From Bacteroidales bacterium (GTDB taxonomy: Bacteria > Bacteroidota > Bacteroidia > Bacteroidales > JAAYJT01), in the NCBI GenBank assembly GCA_012522795.1, contig JAAYJT010000025.1:1-41473 (forward strand): a stretch of DNA of 41,473 nucleotides, read 5' to 3'. This document shows, piece by piece, positions 8,908 to 16,733 of this stretch. A model generated the notes under the pieces. The model saw only the letters and a program-made list of their open reading frames with translations, had not been told where the DNA came from and ran no database searches. A program made the translations under genes and the position numbers. Within the stretch, counting starts at the first letter, position 1. Each line of letters opens with the position of its first letter.

Positions 8908-8936
8908 CAAAATTAGACAAATTATTTAAATATCAA
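8908..8936 (-). promoter_or_regulatory. Promoter of rplU-rpmA
   Basis: On the minus strand TTG (8936-8934) is followed after 18 nt by TAATTTTG (8915-8908). The bases from the -7 box onward, TTTGCACCCCCAAT, are identical to those in front of tRNA-Gly, giving a GC-rich discriminator as expected for a growth-regulated promoter. Confidence 0.7.
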
Positions 8937-9128
8937 TGCTATGATAAGAAAATTTTCAGCTAAAAACTAATTATCATTATGAAAGAATCATGTTTTACCT
9001 TATTAAACAATACATTACAGCTTAAAACCTATTTTGCTAGCTGGAGTTTATTCTTTTACAATTATCCGCTAAACCAAAAATATTAATGCTTTATTGATCA
9101 TTCAATTTCTGGATTCTGAATTGAGAAA

Positions 9129-10904
9129 CTAATAGACTATAGTACTCAAATCCTTTATTCTGCCAACCGGATAAACATTTTTATTATGATCGCGGTAATC
9201 TGACCGCTGGTAAAACCAGTTAAGAATATTCCACTGTTGTTTAAAAAAATCGGGATTCTTTTGTTTTGCCTCTTCAAACTCCTGCCTCAGAGTTTCATCA
9301 TTATTGAGCATCTTCCTCGCTAATGGTTCCATAACATAGGTTTCAGCATATTCTTTCTGTTCAAATATAGCATTAAAAAAACCCCAGTACAGAAATGAAT
9401 CATTGCTTTTGGGTTCAAGCATACGTGCAATAAGCCGCGCTGACGGCTGATCCATAGGTATTATTACTGAACCAGCAGCAAATTCACGTTTCATTATAAC
9501 CGGTATAGCCTCAGCATTTACATTGTGATGCCCTTCGTTTGGCATAATGCTCCATACAGGATTTTCAAAAACATAAGTTTCAATCTCAATATTTATTTTT
9601 TCACGCACCGGATACATTGCTATACCATGGCACTTTATTCGCCCGATTATTTCTGTCCATTCAGCCGGTATTATATAAGCTTCGGGCAGCATTGTAGTAG
9701 CCGAAGGAATATTTTTGTTAAAAAGAGGCAATGAATAGGTTATCGGACGCTCAGGATAATAATGAAACCAAGGACCACCGGTTAAATCACTGGTACTTAT
9801 ATCATACTCCACCCCTTTAAAATCTACCATAATACTATCAGTATTTGAAATTCTGAACCCCAGGGGAAAAGGTTCTTTACGAAGTTCTGCCGAAGCACAG
9901 TAATTATCAGCCTTATCTATCAAATCTTTCAGCTTATCTCCCTCTTTACTAAGGATGTTCATAGTATACAGTATCATATTGTATGTACCTTCAACCCGGG
10001 TTTTATAATCTTTAAGCATATGGGATTCAATAAGCAAACCCGGACGATTAAGCAATGCACAATAGCCCTGCGAAAGCATTCCTGGTGCTGCACCGGTTCG
10101 CAAACCACTACGTATATCATGCCATTGCCTGAAAGTAACATATGGGAATGTTGGAAATCCGGATTCTACCATCTTCTTGCTTACAGAAGGCTCATAAACA
10201 TCACTTAACCAGTGAGTAAGATTATTATCCATATTGCCCAGAGTTTCAATCATATAGGTTATTGTATACTGATAATCAGCTCCGTCAGTACTATGACAGT
10301 CAATAAAGAAATGCGGTTTCCATTCATTAAATAATTTAAGCCATACCTGCATTTCGGGAGCGTCAGCTTTGACAAAATCACGGTTCAGATTCAGGTTTTG
10401 TGCTGTAGTGCGCCACCCCATCTCTTTAGGGCCGTTTTGATTAATACGATTATAAGGTCCGAACCGCTCATGACCATCAACATTAAAAATAGGAATAAAA
10501 AGTATGGTTATATTTTCAAGCAGATCATTATATTTTTTATGAACGACAATGTCCCTGATAAGCATCAAAACTGCATCTTTTCCATCAGGTTCGCCAGGAT
10601 GAATGCCGGACTCAATTAACAAAACAGTTTTACTGCTTTTCTCCGGAGTAAAGTGACCATCCTTGTCAACGATCAACAAAGGCAAAAGCCTGCCCTGAGG
10701 GCTTACGCCAAAATTTGTGTAATGAACCACAGGCGAGTGGTCAGCAAGACGTTGGCAAAACTCCACAGTTTGCTCGTAGCGCGGTGTTTCAAGAAAACCT
10801 GATTTTTCGTAATAGGTTTCCCAATTTGGATCCTGGGCTTTAATAAAGGAAACAGTTAAAATGAAGAACAGATAAAAAAGCAGTTGGAGTTTTCGTAAGC
10901 GCAT
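9129..10904 (-). CDS. Exported M14-family zinc carboxypeptidase
   Basis: This 591-aa protein has a signal peptide (KLQLLFYLFFILTVSFIKAQ) and a peptidase M14 domain. Zinc ligands are seen as H102 and E105 in SGIHPGEPDGKD and H204 in FFIDCHSTDGAD; the substrate-binding Asn-Arg pair is in LNLNRDF. It is probably a periplasmic or secreted carboxypeptidase for peptides, possibly cell-wall peptides. The large C-terminal part (about 320-591) has no motif I recognise. It starts 11 bp after the mtnA stop on the same strand, so the two may be co-transcribed, though the functions are not obviously linked. Confidence 0.87.
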   Translation of the reverse strand: MRLRKLQLLFYLFFILTVSFIKAQDPNWETYYEKSGFLETPRYEQTVEFCQRLADHSPVVHYTNFGVSPQGRLLPLLIVDKDGHFTPEKSSKTVLLIESGIHPGEPDGKDAVLMLIRDIVVHKKYNDLLENITILFIPIFNVDGHERFGPYNRINQNGPKEMGWRTTAQNLNLNRDFVKADAPEMQVWLKLFNEWKPHFFIDCHSTDGADYQYTITYMIETLGNMDNNLTHWLSDVYEPSVSKKMVESGFPTFPYVTFRQWHDIRSGLRTGAAPGMLSQGYCALLNRPGLLIESHMLKDYKTRVEGTYNMILYTMNILSKEGDKLKDLIDKADNYCASAELRKEPFPLGFRISNTDSIMVDFKGVEYDISTSDLTGGPWFHYYPERPITYSLPLFNKNIPSATTMLPEAYIIPAEWTEIIGRIKCHGIAMYPVREKINIEIETYVFENPVWSIMPNEGHHNVNAEAIPVIMKREFAAGSVIIPMDQPSARLIARMLEPKSNDSFLYWGFFNAIFEQKEYAETYVMEPLARKMLNNDETLRQEFEEAKQKNPDFFKQQWNILNWFYQRSDYRDHNKNVYPVGRIKDLSTIVY

Positions 10905-10915
10905 AAGAAATGAGA

Positions 10916-11953
10916 TTAATGAAAAAGTTTCGAAATTTCTTTTTTATTGGGTTTAATGATACCTTTACTCGTTATTAAACCAGTTATCAGTGTTGCCGGC
11001 GTAACATCAAAAGCGGGATTCAAAGCCTGAGAACCGGGAGCTGCTATCTTAATATTTTCAATCTCCCCTTGTTTATTCAACCCCGAAATACTAAGTACTT
11101 CATCGGGACTGCGGAACTCAATAGGAATTTCATTACCTGATGTCATGCTCAGGTCGAAAGTTGAAAGTGGAGCAGCAACATAAAACGGGACACCAAAATA
11201 ATCAGCTAGGATCGCTTTTTCGAGTGTTCCGATCTTATTGGCAATGTCTCCATTAGCTGCTACACGATCGGTTCCAACAATGACAAGTTGTATTTTCCTA
11301 TGTTGCATCATATATGCCGCTGCATTATCAGCTATTATATGATGTCTGACATTTTCGTTTCCAAGCTCCCAGGCAGTTAATCTAGCACCCTGACAACGCG
11401 GGCGGGTTTCATCAACAAAAACCGTAAAATCCTTGTTTTTCCTTTTGGCTTCGTATATTGGAGAAAGCGCACTGCCATGATCTACAAAGGCTATCCATCC
11501 TGCATTACAATGGGTCAGTATTCCCATTCCATCTTTAATCAGCGGTTCTCCAAATATACCTATGAGCCTGCCTTCCTCACTGTTCTCAGCAGCAATTCCC
11601 TGAGCCTCCCTGATAGCCTCCTCGGTATTTGAACATGCAGAAACTCTTTGTGTAGCAAAAAAAAGATCCCGCGCAGTGGGGCGTGTAGCCTCTATAGCTG
11701 CTCTGGCTGCTAAAAGATATTCATCTTTATTTATGGATGATGCCTGTAAAAAAGCCTGCGCCATGGCAAAACCCGCTGCTGCTCCTATAGCCCCGGCACC
11801 CCTTACATTCATATTACGAATAGCTTCGGCAGTTTCTTCCCAGGTTCTGCAAACCATAACATCAAATATAAATGGAAGCTTATTCTGGTCAATCATGTGA
11901 ACAGCACCGTTTTCCCACCATAAAGTCAAATAATGTTTTCCGCTGACAATCAT
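10916..11953 (-). CDS. mtnA: S-methyl-5-thioribose-1-phosphate isomerase
   Basis: MtnA converts methylthioribose-1-phosphate to methylthioribulose-1-phosphate in the methionine salvage pathway. The 345-aa protein shows NVRGAGAIGAAAGFA, the catalytic-cysteine region THCNAGW, VDETRPRCQGARLTAWEL, and the catalytic Asp in GTDRVAANGDIANKIGT, all typical of the aIF2B-related MtnA group. No other salvage genes are nearby, so it could instead act in ribose-1,5-bisphosphate or deoxyribose-type salvage, as some relatives do. I saw no SAM riboswitch in the leader. Confidence 0.9.
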   Translation of the reverse strand: MIVSGKHYLTLWWENGAVHMIDQNKLPFIFDVMVCRTWEETAEAIRNMNVRGAGAIGAAAGFAMAQAFLQASSINKDEYLLAARAAIEATRPTARDLFFATQRVSACSNTEEAIREAQGIAAENSEEGRLIGIFGEPLIKDGMGILTHCNAGWIAFVDHGSALSPIYEAKRKNKDFTVFVDETRPRCQGARLTAWELGNENVRHHIIADNAAAYMMQHRKIQLVIVGTDRVAANGDIANKIGTLEKAILADYFGVPFYVAAPLSTFDLSMTSGNEIPIEFRSPDEVLSISGLNKQGEIENIKIAAPGSQALNPAFDVTPATLITGLITSKGIIKPNKKEISKLFH

Positions 11954-12187
11954 ATATTAAAATTAAAACTGGCTAACAGCTACAAAAATACATAAAGTAA
12001 TACTGTTGGTATTTATTGAAAACTGATTAAATACATTTTGCAACGATTTGGAATGTTTTCCTTTTAAGTGAATAGGAGCATTCAGGCAAAAAATGAAAAA
12101 TATTATTCAATCTTCGTTTTCGTTTGTAACCTCAATCATAAAGCATGCGTCATATAGTTCGGAAACAAATTAAAAAAACATTTAAAT

Positions 12188-12514
12188 ATGGAAGGAATAT
12201 TAGTTCCACTTGGTGCTTTTGCGATGGTTGTTGCCATTGTTTATCTTCGTCAAAGAAAAGCTGAACGAGTGCTTATGATTGAAAGAGGAGTTGATCCTAA
12301 AATTTTTGAAACCAGAAAACAACCCATGCAGAATTTAAAATGGGGCATCTTGCTGGTAGGGCTGGGGTCAGGGCTGATCATTGCCAATGCTTTGTCGCAC
12401 ACGGTCTATTTCACAAAAGAGGAAGCATATTTTGCCATGCTATTCCTGTTTGGAGGAGTCAGTCTGTTGGTCTTTCATTATATTGACTGGAAAAAACGAA
12501 AAAACGCTGAATGA
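12188..12514 (+). CDS. Small membrane protein, DUF6249-like
   Basis: This 108-aa protein has an N-terminal membrane helix (ILVPLGAFAMVVAIVYL), a short basic and charged cytoplasmic loop (RQRKAERVLMIERGVDPKIF), and two further helices near 50-70 and 80-97, ending in a lysine/arginine-rich tail. The pattern fits the DUF6249 family common in Bacteroidota, of unknown function. Those proteins often accompany ECF sigma factors, but none is seen here. It stands alone, with a likely terminator downstream. Confidence 0.65.
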   Translation: MEGILVPLGAFAMVVAIVYLRQRKAERVLMIERGVDPKIFETRKQPMQNLKWGILLVGLGSGLIIANALSHTVYFTKEEAYFAMLFLFGGVSLLVFHYIDWKKRKNAE

Positions 12515-12531
12515 TATCTATTGATCAAGAA

Positions 12532-12562
12532 CCTGTTATATGTTTTTGTTTAACAGGCTTTT
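12532..12562 (+). terminator. Terminator after the DUF6249-like gene
   Basis: CCTGTTA (12532-12538) and TAACAGG (12551-12557) form a 7-bp stem with a 12-nt loop, followed by CTTTT. It lies 17 bp past the stop codon, between two convergent genes. Confidence 0.55.
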
Positions 12563-12595
12563 ATATCTGAACCAATGTAAATCCTGGTTTTGATC

Positions 12596-13162
12596 TTACA
12601 GAAACTGATATGTGTGAACCGGAATATATATTGGACCTTCGCGGCGAAGGATACTCTCATAAAGTATCAGTTCCTCTATTTCCTGGCTTCCTGAATCGTG
12701 TATCCTATTTTCTTCGAGAACCTGCTGAAAACTTTTTTTATCTCTTAATCCCTTTATCCTTCCAATAGTAAGATGCGGCACAAAATTCTGCCTGTCCGGA
12801 AAGATGCCAATGGTTTTCAATTGTTCGCTTACCCTGCTGAAAAGTTGTTGCATATTTTCCCCGGCTTCAATTCCAAACCAAATAACACGAGGATCGTATC
12901 TGCTGCCAAACATACCCGTATTTCTAACCTCTAAACTGAATTTTTCTGTTGATTGGCAGGCAATTTTTAAACATTTATCAATATCGGGGATCTGATGCAC
13001 AAAAGTATCGCCAAAAAATTTTATTGTTAAATGCATATTCACTGGATTAACCCAGGTGATACGTTCATTTCTGAGCGATTGTTTAATCCTGTCATATACT
13101 TCCAAAAAAGTTTCGGAAGCCTGAATTTTTACAGCGGCAAATAATCGTTTGGTTTTCTGCAT
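12596..13162 (-). CDS. thpR: RNA 2',3'-cyclic phosphodiesterase (2H family)
   Basis: ThpR opens 2',3'-cyclic phosphate ends of RNA and was historically named 2'-5' RNA ligase. The 188-aa protein has the two HxT motifs of the 2H phosphoesterase fold, HLTIKFFGDT starting at residue 44 and HLTIGRIKG starting at residue 130, separated by the usual distance. It begins KRLFAAVKI, the standard first strand of the family. It stands alone between a convergent small membrane protein gene and the divergent tRNA-Ala. Confidence 0.9.
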   Translation of the reverse strand: MQKTKRLFAAVKIQASETFLEVYDRIKQSLRNERITWVNPVNMHLTIKFFGDTFVHQIPDIDKCLKIACQSTEKFSLEVRNTGMFGSRYDPRVIWFGIEAGENMQQLFSRVSEQLKTIGIFPDRQNFVPHLTIGRIKGLRDKKSFQQVLEENRIHDSGSQEIEELILYESILRREGPIYIPVHTYQFL

Positions 13163-13284
13163 ATAATGATAAATTATTGATAATATATGGTTTATCTTGT
13201 AATTTTAGCTTGGTGTTCAGATAAAATTCACTGCAAATCTATAAAAGATTAAATTTGAAAAGGATAATCGGCTTTTTAAAAAGA

Positions 13285-13314
13285 TTTGATATAAAAGAAA
13301 TTTTTCTACCTTTG
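13285..13314 (+). promoter_or_regulatory. Promoter of tRNA-Ala
   Basis: TTTG (13285-13288), 18 nt, TACCTTTG (13307-13314): a perfect match to the Bacteroidota consensus. A GC-rich stretch (CCGCCC) follows, and the tRNA begins 18 nt after the box. Confidence 0.8.
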
Positions 13315-13332
13315 CCGCCCAAAACATAGCTC

Positions 13333-13406
13333 GGGGCGTTAGCTCAGTTGGCTAGAGCGTTAGACTGGCAGTCTAAAGGCCAGGGGTTCGACTCCCCTAC
13401 GCTCCA
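13333..13406 (+). tRNA. tRNA-Ala (anticodon GGC)
   Basis: The 74-nt cloverleaf has acceptor GGGGCGT with ACGCTCC (one G-U), D arm GCTC-AGTTGGCTA-GAGC, anticodon stem TTAGA/TCTAA with loop CTGGCAG giving GGC, and T arm AGGGG-TTCGACT-CCCCT. The discriminator is A and CCA is not encoded. It has a clear promoter and a following terminator. Confidence 0.95.
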
Positions 13407-13412
13407 CAATAA

Positions 13413-13445
13413 AAGCTTGTAAATTAACACATTACAGGCTTTTTT
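13413..13445 (+). terminator. Terminator of tRNA-Ala
   Basis: AAGCTTGTAA (13413-13422) pairs with TTACAGGCTT (13432-13441), with one G-U pair, and is followed by a T run. It starts six bases past the tRNA. Confidence 0.75.
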
Positions 13446-13631
13446 CTTTTAAAGCTTCGTGACTTTGATAGCTGTGAAAACAGCACTATTTGAGTTTAAG
13501 TATCATTTACATTCAGGTAAATACGAAATCCGCCTTTTACTTACAGGAAAGAAGTTTCATCAAAACCGCTGTCAGTTCATAGGTTATAATTTCAAATTCT
13601 TGCGTATATTTGCGATATTAATAATATACTG

Positions 13632-14318
13632 ATGAAAAAAATTGTAGTATTAAGTGGCGCTGGTATCAGCGCTGAAAGCGGCATCAGCACTTTTCGTGAT
13701 GCAGGCGGTTTATGGGAAAATCACAGAATTGAAGAAGTTGCTACCTACGAAGCATGGGAGCGCGATCATGAACTTGTTTTAAAATTCTATAATCAACGCC
13801 GTAAACAACTTCTTGAGGTAAAACCAAATGCAGGACATTATTCATTGGTTAAGCTTGAAGAAAAATTTGATGTTCAAATAATCACACAAAATGTTGATGA
13901 TCTGCATGAGCGTGCAGGTTCAAAAAACGTACTGCATCTTCATGGTGAGTTAAGAAAGGTAAGAAGTACTGCCGATCCTAATCTGGTATACAAGCTTGAT
14001 AGCTGGGAACTGAATAAAGGTGATCTGTGTGAAAAAGGTTCACAACTCCGTCCTCATATTGTATGGTTTGGCGAAGCTGTGCCAATGATAGTCCCTGCTG
14101 CTAAAATTTCCTCCGAAGCTGATATTTTCATTGTGGTAGGAACTTCTATGCTTGTTTATCCCGCTGCAGGACTTATTGATTATGTTCCGGTTAAATCGCC
14201 TAAATATCTGGTTGATCCAAATGCACGCGAAATAAGGCATATAAGCAATCTTACTGTAATTCCTGAAAAAGCAGGAACCGGCCTGGTAAAGCTTGTTGAC
14301 GAGTTACTGGCAAATTAA
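13632..14318 (+). CDS. cobB: NAD-dependent protein deacylase (sirtuin)
   Basis: This 228-aa sirtuin removes acyl groups from lysines using NAD. The NAD-binding GAGISAESGISTFRD motif (residues 9-23), TQNVDDLHERAG (86-96) and catalytic His104 in LHLHGE are present. Tyr53 and Arg56 in KFYNQRR match the Tyr-x-x-Arg pair that marks class III sirtuins (CobB, SIRT5) and favours succinyl or malonyl lysines. The zinc site normally made by two CxxC pairs is almost absent: only Cys133 remains. A -7-like TATATTTG lies at 13605-13612. The FKBP gene follows within 4 bp. Confidence 0.9.
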   Translation: MKKIVVLSGAGISAESGISTFRDAGGLWENHRIEEVATYEAWERDHELVLKFYNQRRKQLLEVKPNAGHYSLVKLEEKFDVQIITQNVDDLHERAGSKNVLHLHGELRKVRSTADPNLVYKLDSWELNKGDLCEKGSQLRPHIVWFGEAVPMIVPAAKISSEADIFIVVGTSMLVYPAAGLIDYVPVKSPKYLVDPNAREIRHISNLTVIPEKAGTGLVKLVDELLAN

Positions 14319-14322
14319 TTTC

Positions 14323-14787
14323 ATGAATATGAACAGAATTGTTTTTATAATATTCTTTGGTGCTTTATTTTTTGCAGGATGTCAGAAAGACGAAAGCAAA
14401 CAGGATGAAATTGACAGAAAAAAGATACTTGATTATATAAATGAAAACAACATCAACGCTCTTGAAACTCCATCAGGGCTGTTCTATGTAATTGAGAACT
14501 TAGGCACAGGCGGGCATCCAAATGCTTATTCAACTGTTAGTGTGCGGTATACAGGTTATTTTGTCGATGGCACAATTTTCGACTCAAATGAAGGCAAGGA
14601 ATTAGTACCTTTTAGCCTTGGACGTGTTATTAAAGGATGGCAGGAAGGAATTCCACTGTTTCAGAAAGGTGGAACCGGGAAACTGCTAATCCCATCGCGC
14701 CTTGCCTATGGGTCAAATTCAGCAGGTTATGGCATTCCCGATAATTCAGTGCTGATCTTTGATATCCGATTGATTGATTTTAACTGA
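14323..14787 (+). CDS. FKBP-type peptidyl-prolyl isomerase, lipoprotein
   Basis: This protein of about 154 aa has a lipoprotein signal (RIVFIIFFGALFFAGC), so it should be anchored in the periplasm. A short helical linker (KDESKQDEIDRKKILDYI) precedes an FKBP domain with VSVRYTGYFVDGTIFDSN, PFSLGRVIKGWQEGIPLF and LLIPSRLAYGS, which are the active-site segments of the FkpA/FKBP22 type. It probably helps fold exported proteins. I place the start at 14323 because that ATG gives a proper lipoprotein signal; a start at 14293 would prepend ten residues and overlap the sirtuin gene. Confidence 0.88.
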   Translation: MNMNRIVFIIFFGALFFAGCQKDESKQDEIDRKKILDYINENNINALETPSGLFYVIENLGTGGHPNAYSTVSVRYTGYFVDGTIFDSNEGKELVPFSLGRVIKGWQEGIPLFQKGGTGKLLIPSRLAYGSNSAGYGIPDNSVLIFDIRLIDFN

Positions 14788-14795
14788 TTTTAACA

Positions 14796-15266
14796 ATGAA
14801 TGATAACTCTTTGAATATCAATCATTTTTCGGAAAAGGCAAAACGATTTTGTAATATTCAGGATCGCAGTGAAATGGAAATATTATTAAAATTAAAATTC
14901 TGGAATTGTAAACCTGAATGGATACCGGAAATCATCAATGAATTGAAAAAGGAAAGATTTCTGGATGAACAAAGATTTGCCAATAGCTTTGCACGAGGAA
15001 AATTCAGAATGAAAAGCTGGGGAAAGCTAAAGATCATGGGCACCCTGCTTCAGCACAATATTTCTCAGGATATAATAAACAAGGCTTTGAATGAAATTGA
15101 TGAAAACGATTACAGAAATACTCTTGCAAACTTGCTGGAAAAAAAATGGAAGGTAACTACAGGGGAACAGAATTCAAAGGTCAATAAAACTGCCGCCTAC
15201 GCTATAAACAAAGGCTATGAATCCGGACTCGTTTTTAAAATATTACGTAGCACCACATTTACATGA
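14796..15266 (+). CDS. recX: Regulatory protein RecX
   Basis: RecX modulates RecA filaments. The 156-aa protein has the tandem three-helix repeats of the family, with LLKLKFWNCKPEWIPEIINELKKERFLDEQRFANSFARGKFR being the most conserved part (Leu-x-x-Lys followed by FLDExRFA) and a second repeat near WGKLKIMGTLLQHNISQDII. It starts 8 bp after the FKBP gene. In the empty site it would lie 133 bp upstream of prfB; the integrative element now separates them. recA is not in this window. Confidence 0.88.
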   Translation: MNDNSLNINHFSEKAKRFCNIQDRSEMEILLKLKFWNCKPEWIPEIINELKKERFLDEQRFANSFARGKFRMKSWGKLKIMGTLLQHNISQDIINKALNEIDENDYRNTLANLLEKKWKVTTGEQNSKVNKTAAYAINKGYESGLVFKILRSTTFT

Positions 15267-15337
15267 CGTTCGGTAACAGAAAGTGAACAGAAGCTAAAAA
15301 CTCATCACTGACCTGAAATTTTTCAGTTTTAGGTTAT

Positions 15338-15345
15338 TATTTTTG
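15338..15345 (+). promoter_or_regulatory. Possible original -7 box of prfB, now cut off
   Basis: TATTTTTG matches the -7 consensus and lies 21 bp before the left attachment repeat. In the uninserted chromosome it would be about 57 bp upstream of the prfB start. No good -33 TTTG is seen, so this is tentative. Confidence 0.3.
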
Positions 15346-15366
15346 AACTTTTAATTCATTCAGAAC

Positions 15367-15386
15367 TTTATATATACAAAACTAAT
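15367..15386. repeat. attL core of the integrative element
   Basis: The 20-bp sequence TTTATATATACAAAACTAAT is found here and again, identical and in the same orientation, at 22017-22036. The two copies flank a gene block that begins with a tyrosine integrase, as expected for attL and attR left by site-specific integration. Confidence 0.85.
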
Positions 15387-15408
15387 CTGAATAAAACAAC
15401 AAAATACT

Positions 15409-15478
15409 AAATAAATAATAAACTTATGTAAAGCCCTGATACAAGGGCTTTTTTATTTAGTTGAGTTATTATTTATTT
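15409..15478. repeat. 13-bp inverted repeat around a terminator hairpin
   Basis: AAATAAATAATAA (15409-15421) is repeated exactly in inverted orientation at 15466-15478. The pair brackets the hairpin at 15430-15454. It lies 23-92 bp inside the left end, where integrase arm-type or accessory-protein sites often lie, but low sequence complexity weakens that reading. Confidence 0.45.
15430..15454 (+). terminator. Rho-independent terminator inside the left end
   Basis: AAAGCCCT (15430-15437), loop GATACA, AGGGCTTT (15444-15451), then further Ts to 15454. It would stop transcription entering the element from recX and from the possible stranded prfB promoter. Confidence 0.75.
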
Positions 15479-15489
15479 TACTTTATTAG

Positions 15490-15519
15490 TTGTTTATTTG
15501 ATTAATATTTGTACCTTTG
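15490..15519 (+). promoter_or_regulatory. Promoter of the integrase gene
   Basis: TTG (15490-15492), 19 nt, TACCTTTG (15512-15519) matches the Bacteroidota consensus. A second near copy, GTACCTTTA, follows at about 15522. The leader to the start codon is about 60 nt. Confidence 0.6.
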
Positions 15520-15586
15520 TTGTACCTTTACCAGTTTGAAGTTGTAAGGGTTATAAAAACAGGTTTTACAATTAACATAAAGGACA

Positions 15587-16714
15587 ATGGCAACAAAGGT
15601 TACACTAAGACAAAAAACTATTTCAGGGAATAGAAAAAGCTTATATCTTGACTTTTACCCTGCAATATTGCACCCAGAAACAGGGAAACCAACAAGAAGG
15701 GAATTCTTAGGACTGTACATATTTGACAAACCTAAAAACCCATTTGATAAGGAAAGCAACAAAGAAACTTTACTATTAGCTAAAAACATACGGGCGAAAC
15801 GACAAATTGAAATTCAGGCAGAAAATTACGGCTTCCTAAGTTCAAAGCTAAAAGCAGAAACCGACTTTGTACAGTTTTTCAAACAATTAGTTGATACTAA
15901 GACAGGAAGCAATAAAAAAGTATGGCAAGCGGCATTTAATTACTTCAATATGTTCACAGGGGGCAAATTACCAGTTGCAAAGCTAAATGAAAGCTTATGT
16001 AATGAATTTAGAAAATACTTATTGACAGCAAAACGGCAAAGAAGTATTAAAAACATAAGTATTACACAAAATTCAGCCCGTACATATCATAATATATTCA
16101 AGGCAGCATTGAAGCAAGCATTTAAAAAAGGGCTTATTGATATTGATCTAAGTACACGAATAGACGGTATAAGCGGGCAAGAAACACAGCGGGAATACTT
16201 AACATTAGAACAATTACAAGCCCTTGCAAATACACCGTGTTCAATACCATTGCTTAAAAATGCAGCCATATTTTCAGCCCTTACCGGTTTACGTTTTTCT
16301 GATATTTCAAAACTTGTCTGGAGTGAAGTACATTACAGCGAATCAGAAGGGTATTACCTGCAATTCAGGCAAAAGAAAACCAAAGGCGTTGAAGTATTAC
16401 CAATTTCAGAACAAGCGCTTAACCTTTTGGGTACACCTGGCGAACCTACAAAGAAAGTATTTGAAGGGTTGAAGTATTCAGCATATTTGAATCTTCACCT
16501 AAAGCAGTGGGTTTTAAAAGCAGGAATAACAAAGGATATTACATTTCATTCATTCAGGCATACATTTGCGACCTTGCAGCTTTCAATGGGAACAGATATT
16601 TACACTGTTTCAAAAATGTTGGGACACCGTGAATTGCAAACCACACAGGTTTATGCTAAGATCATAGATGAAAGCAAGCGTAAAGCAGCTAACAGAATCA
16701 AATTAGATATGTAA
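15587..16714 (+). CDS. int: Tyrosine site-specific integrase
   Basis: This 375-aa tyrosine recombinase should catalyse integration and, with an excisionase, excision of the element at the 20-bp core. It has an N-terminal arm-type domain (residues 1-90), a SAM-like core-binding domain (about 93-190) and a catalytic domain with Arg236 (TGLRFSDIS), the His321-x-x-Arg324 motif (HSFRHTF), His347 (GHREL) and the nucleophile Tyr356 (TTQVYAKI). The catalytic set is complete. Its ATG follows TAACATAAAGGACA, a leader nearly repeated before the next gene (TAACATAAAGGGCA at 16720-16733). Confidence 0.95.
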   Translation: MATKVTLRQKTISGNRKSLYLDFYPAILHPETGKPTRREFLGLYIFDKPKNPFDKESNKETLLLAKNIRAKRQIEIQAENYGFLSSKLKAETDFVQFFKQLVDTKTGSNKKVWQAAFNYFNMFTGGKLPVAKLNESLCNEFRKYLLTAKRQRSIKNISITQNSARTYHNIFKAALKQAFKKGLIDIDLSTRIDGISGQETQREYLTLEQLQALANTPCSIPLLKNAAIFSALTGLRFSDISKLVWSEVHYSESEGYYLQFRQKKTKGVEVLPISEQALNLLGTPGEPTKKVFEGLKYSAYLNLHLKQWVLKAGITKDITFHSFRHTFATLQLSMGTDIYTVSKMLGHRELQTTQVYAKIIDESKRKAANRIKLDM

Positions 16715-16733
16715 CAATTTAACATAAAGGGCA

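Noticed and set aside
11954-12187. SAM-type riboswitch upstream of mtnA
   Set aside because: I looked for paired stems and a terminator in this AT-rich leader and saw none that fit.
13333-13406. tRNA-Ala as the attachment site of the island
   Set aside because: No second copy of the tRNA 3' end lies near the island's right end, while a perfect 20-bp repeat flanks the island elsewhere.
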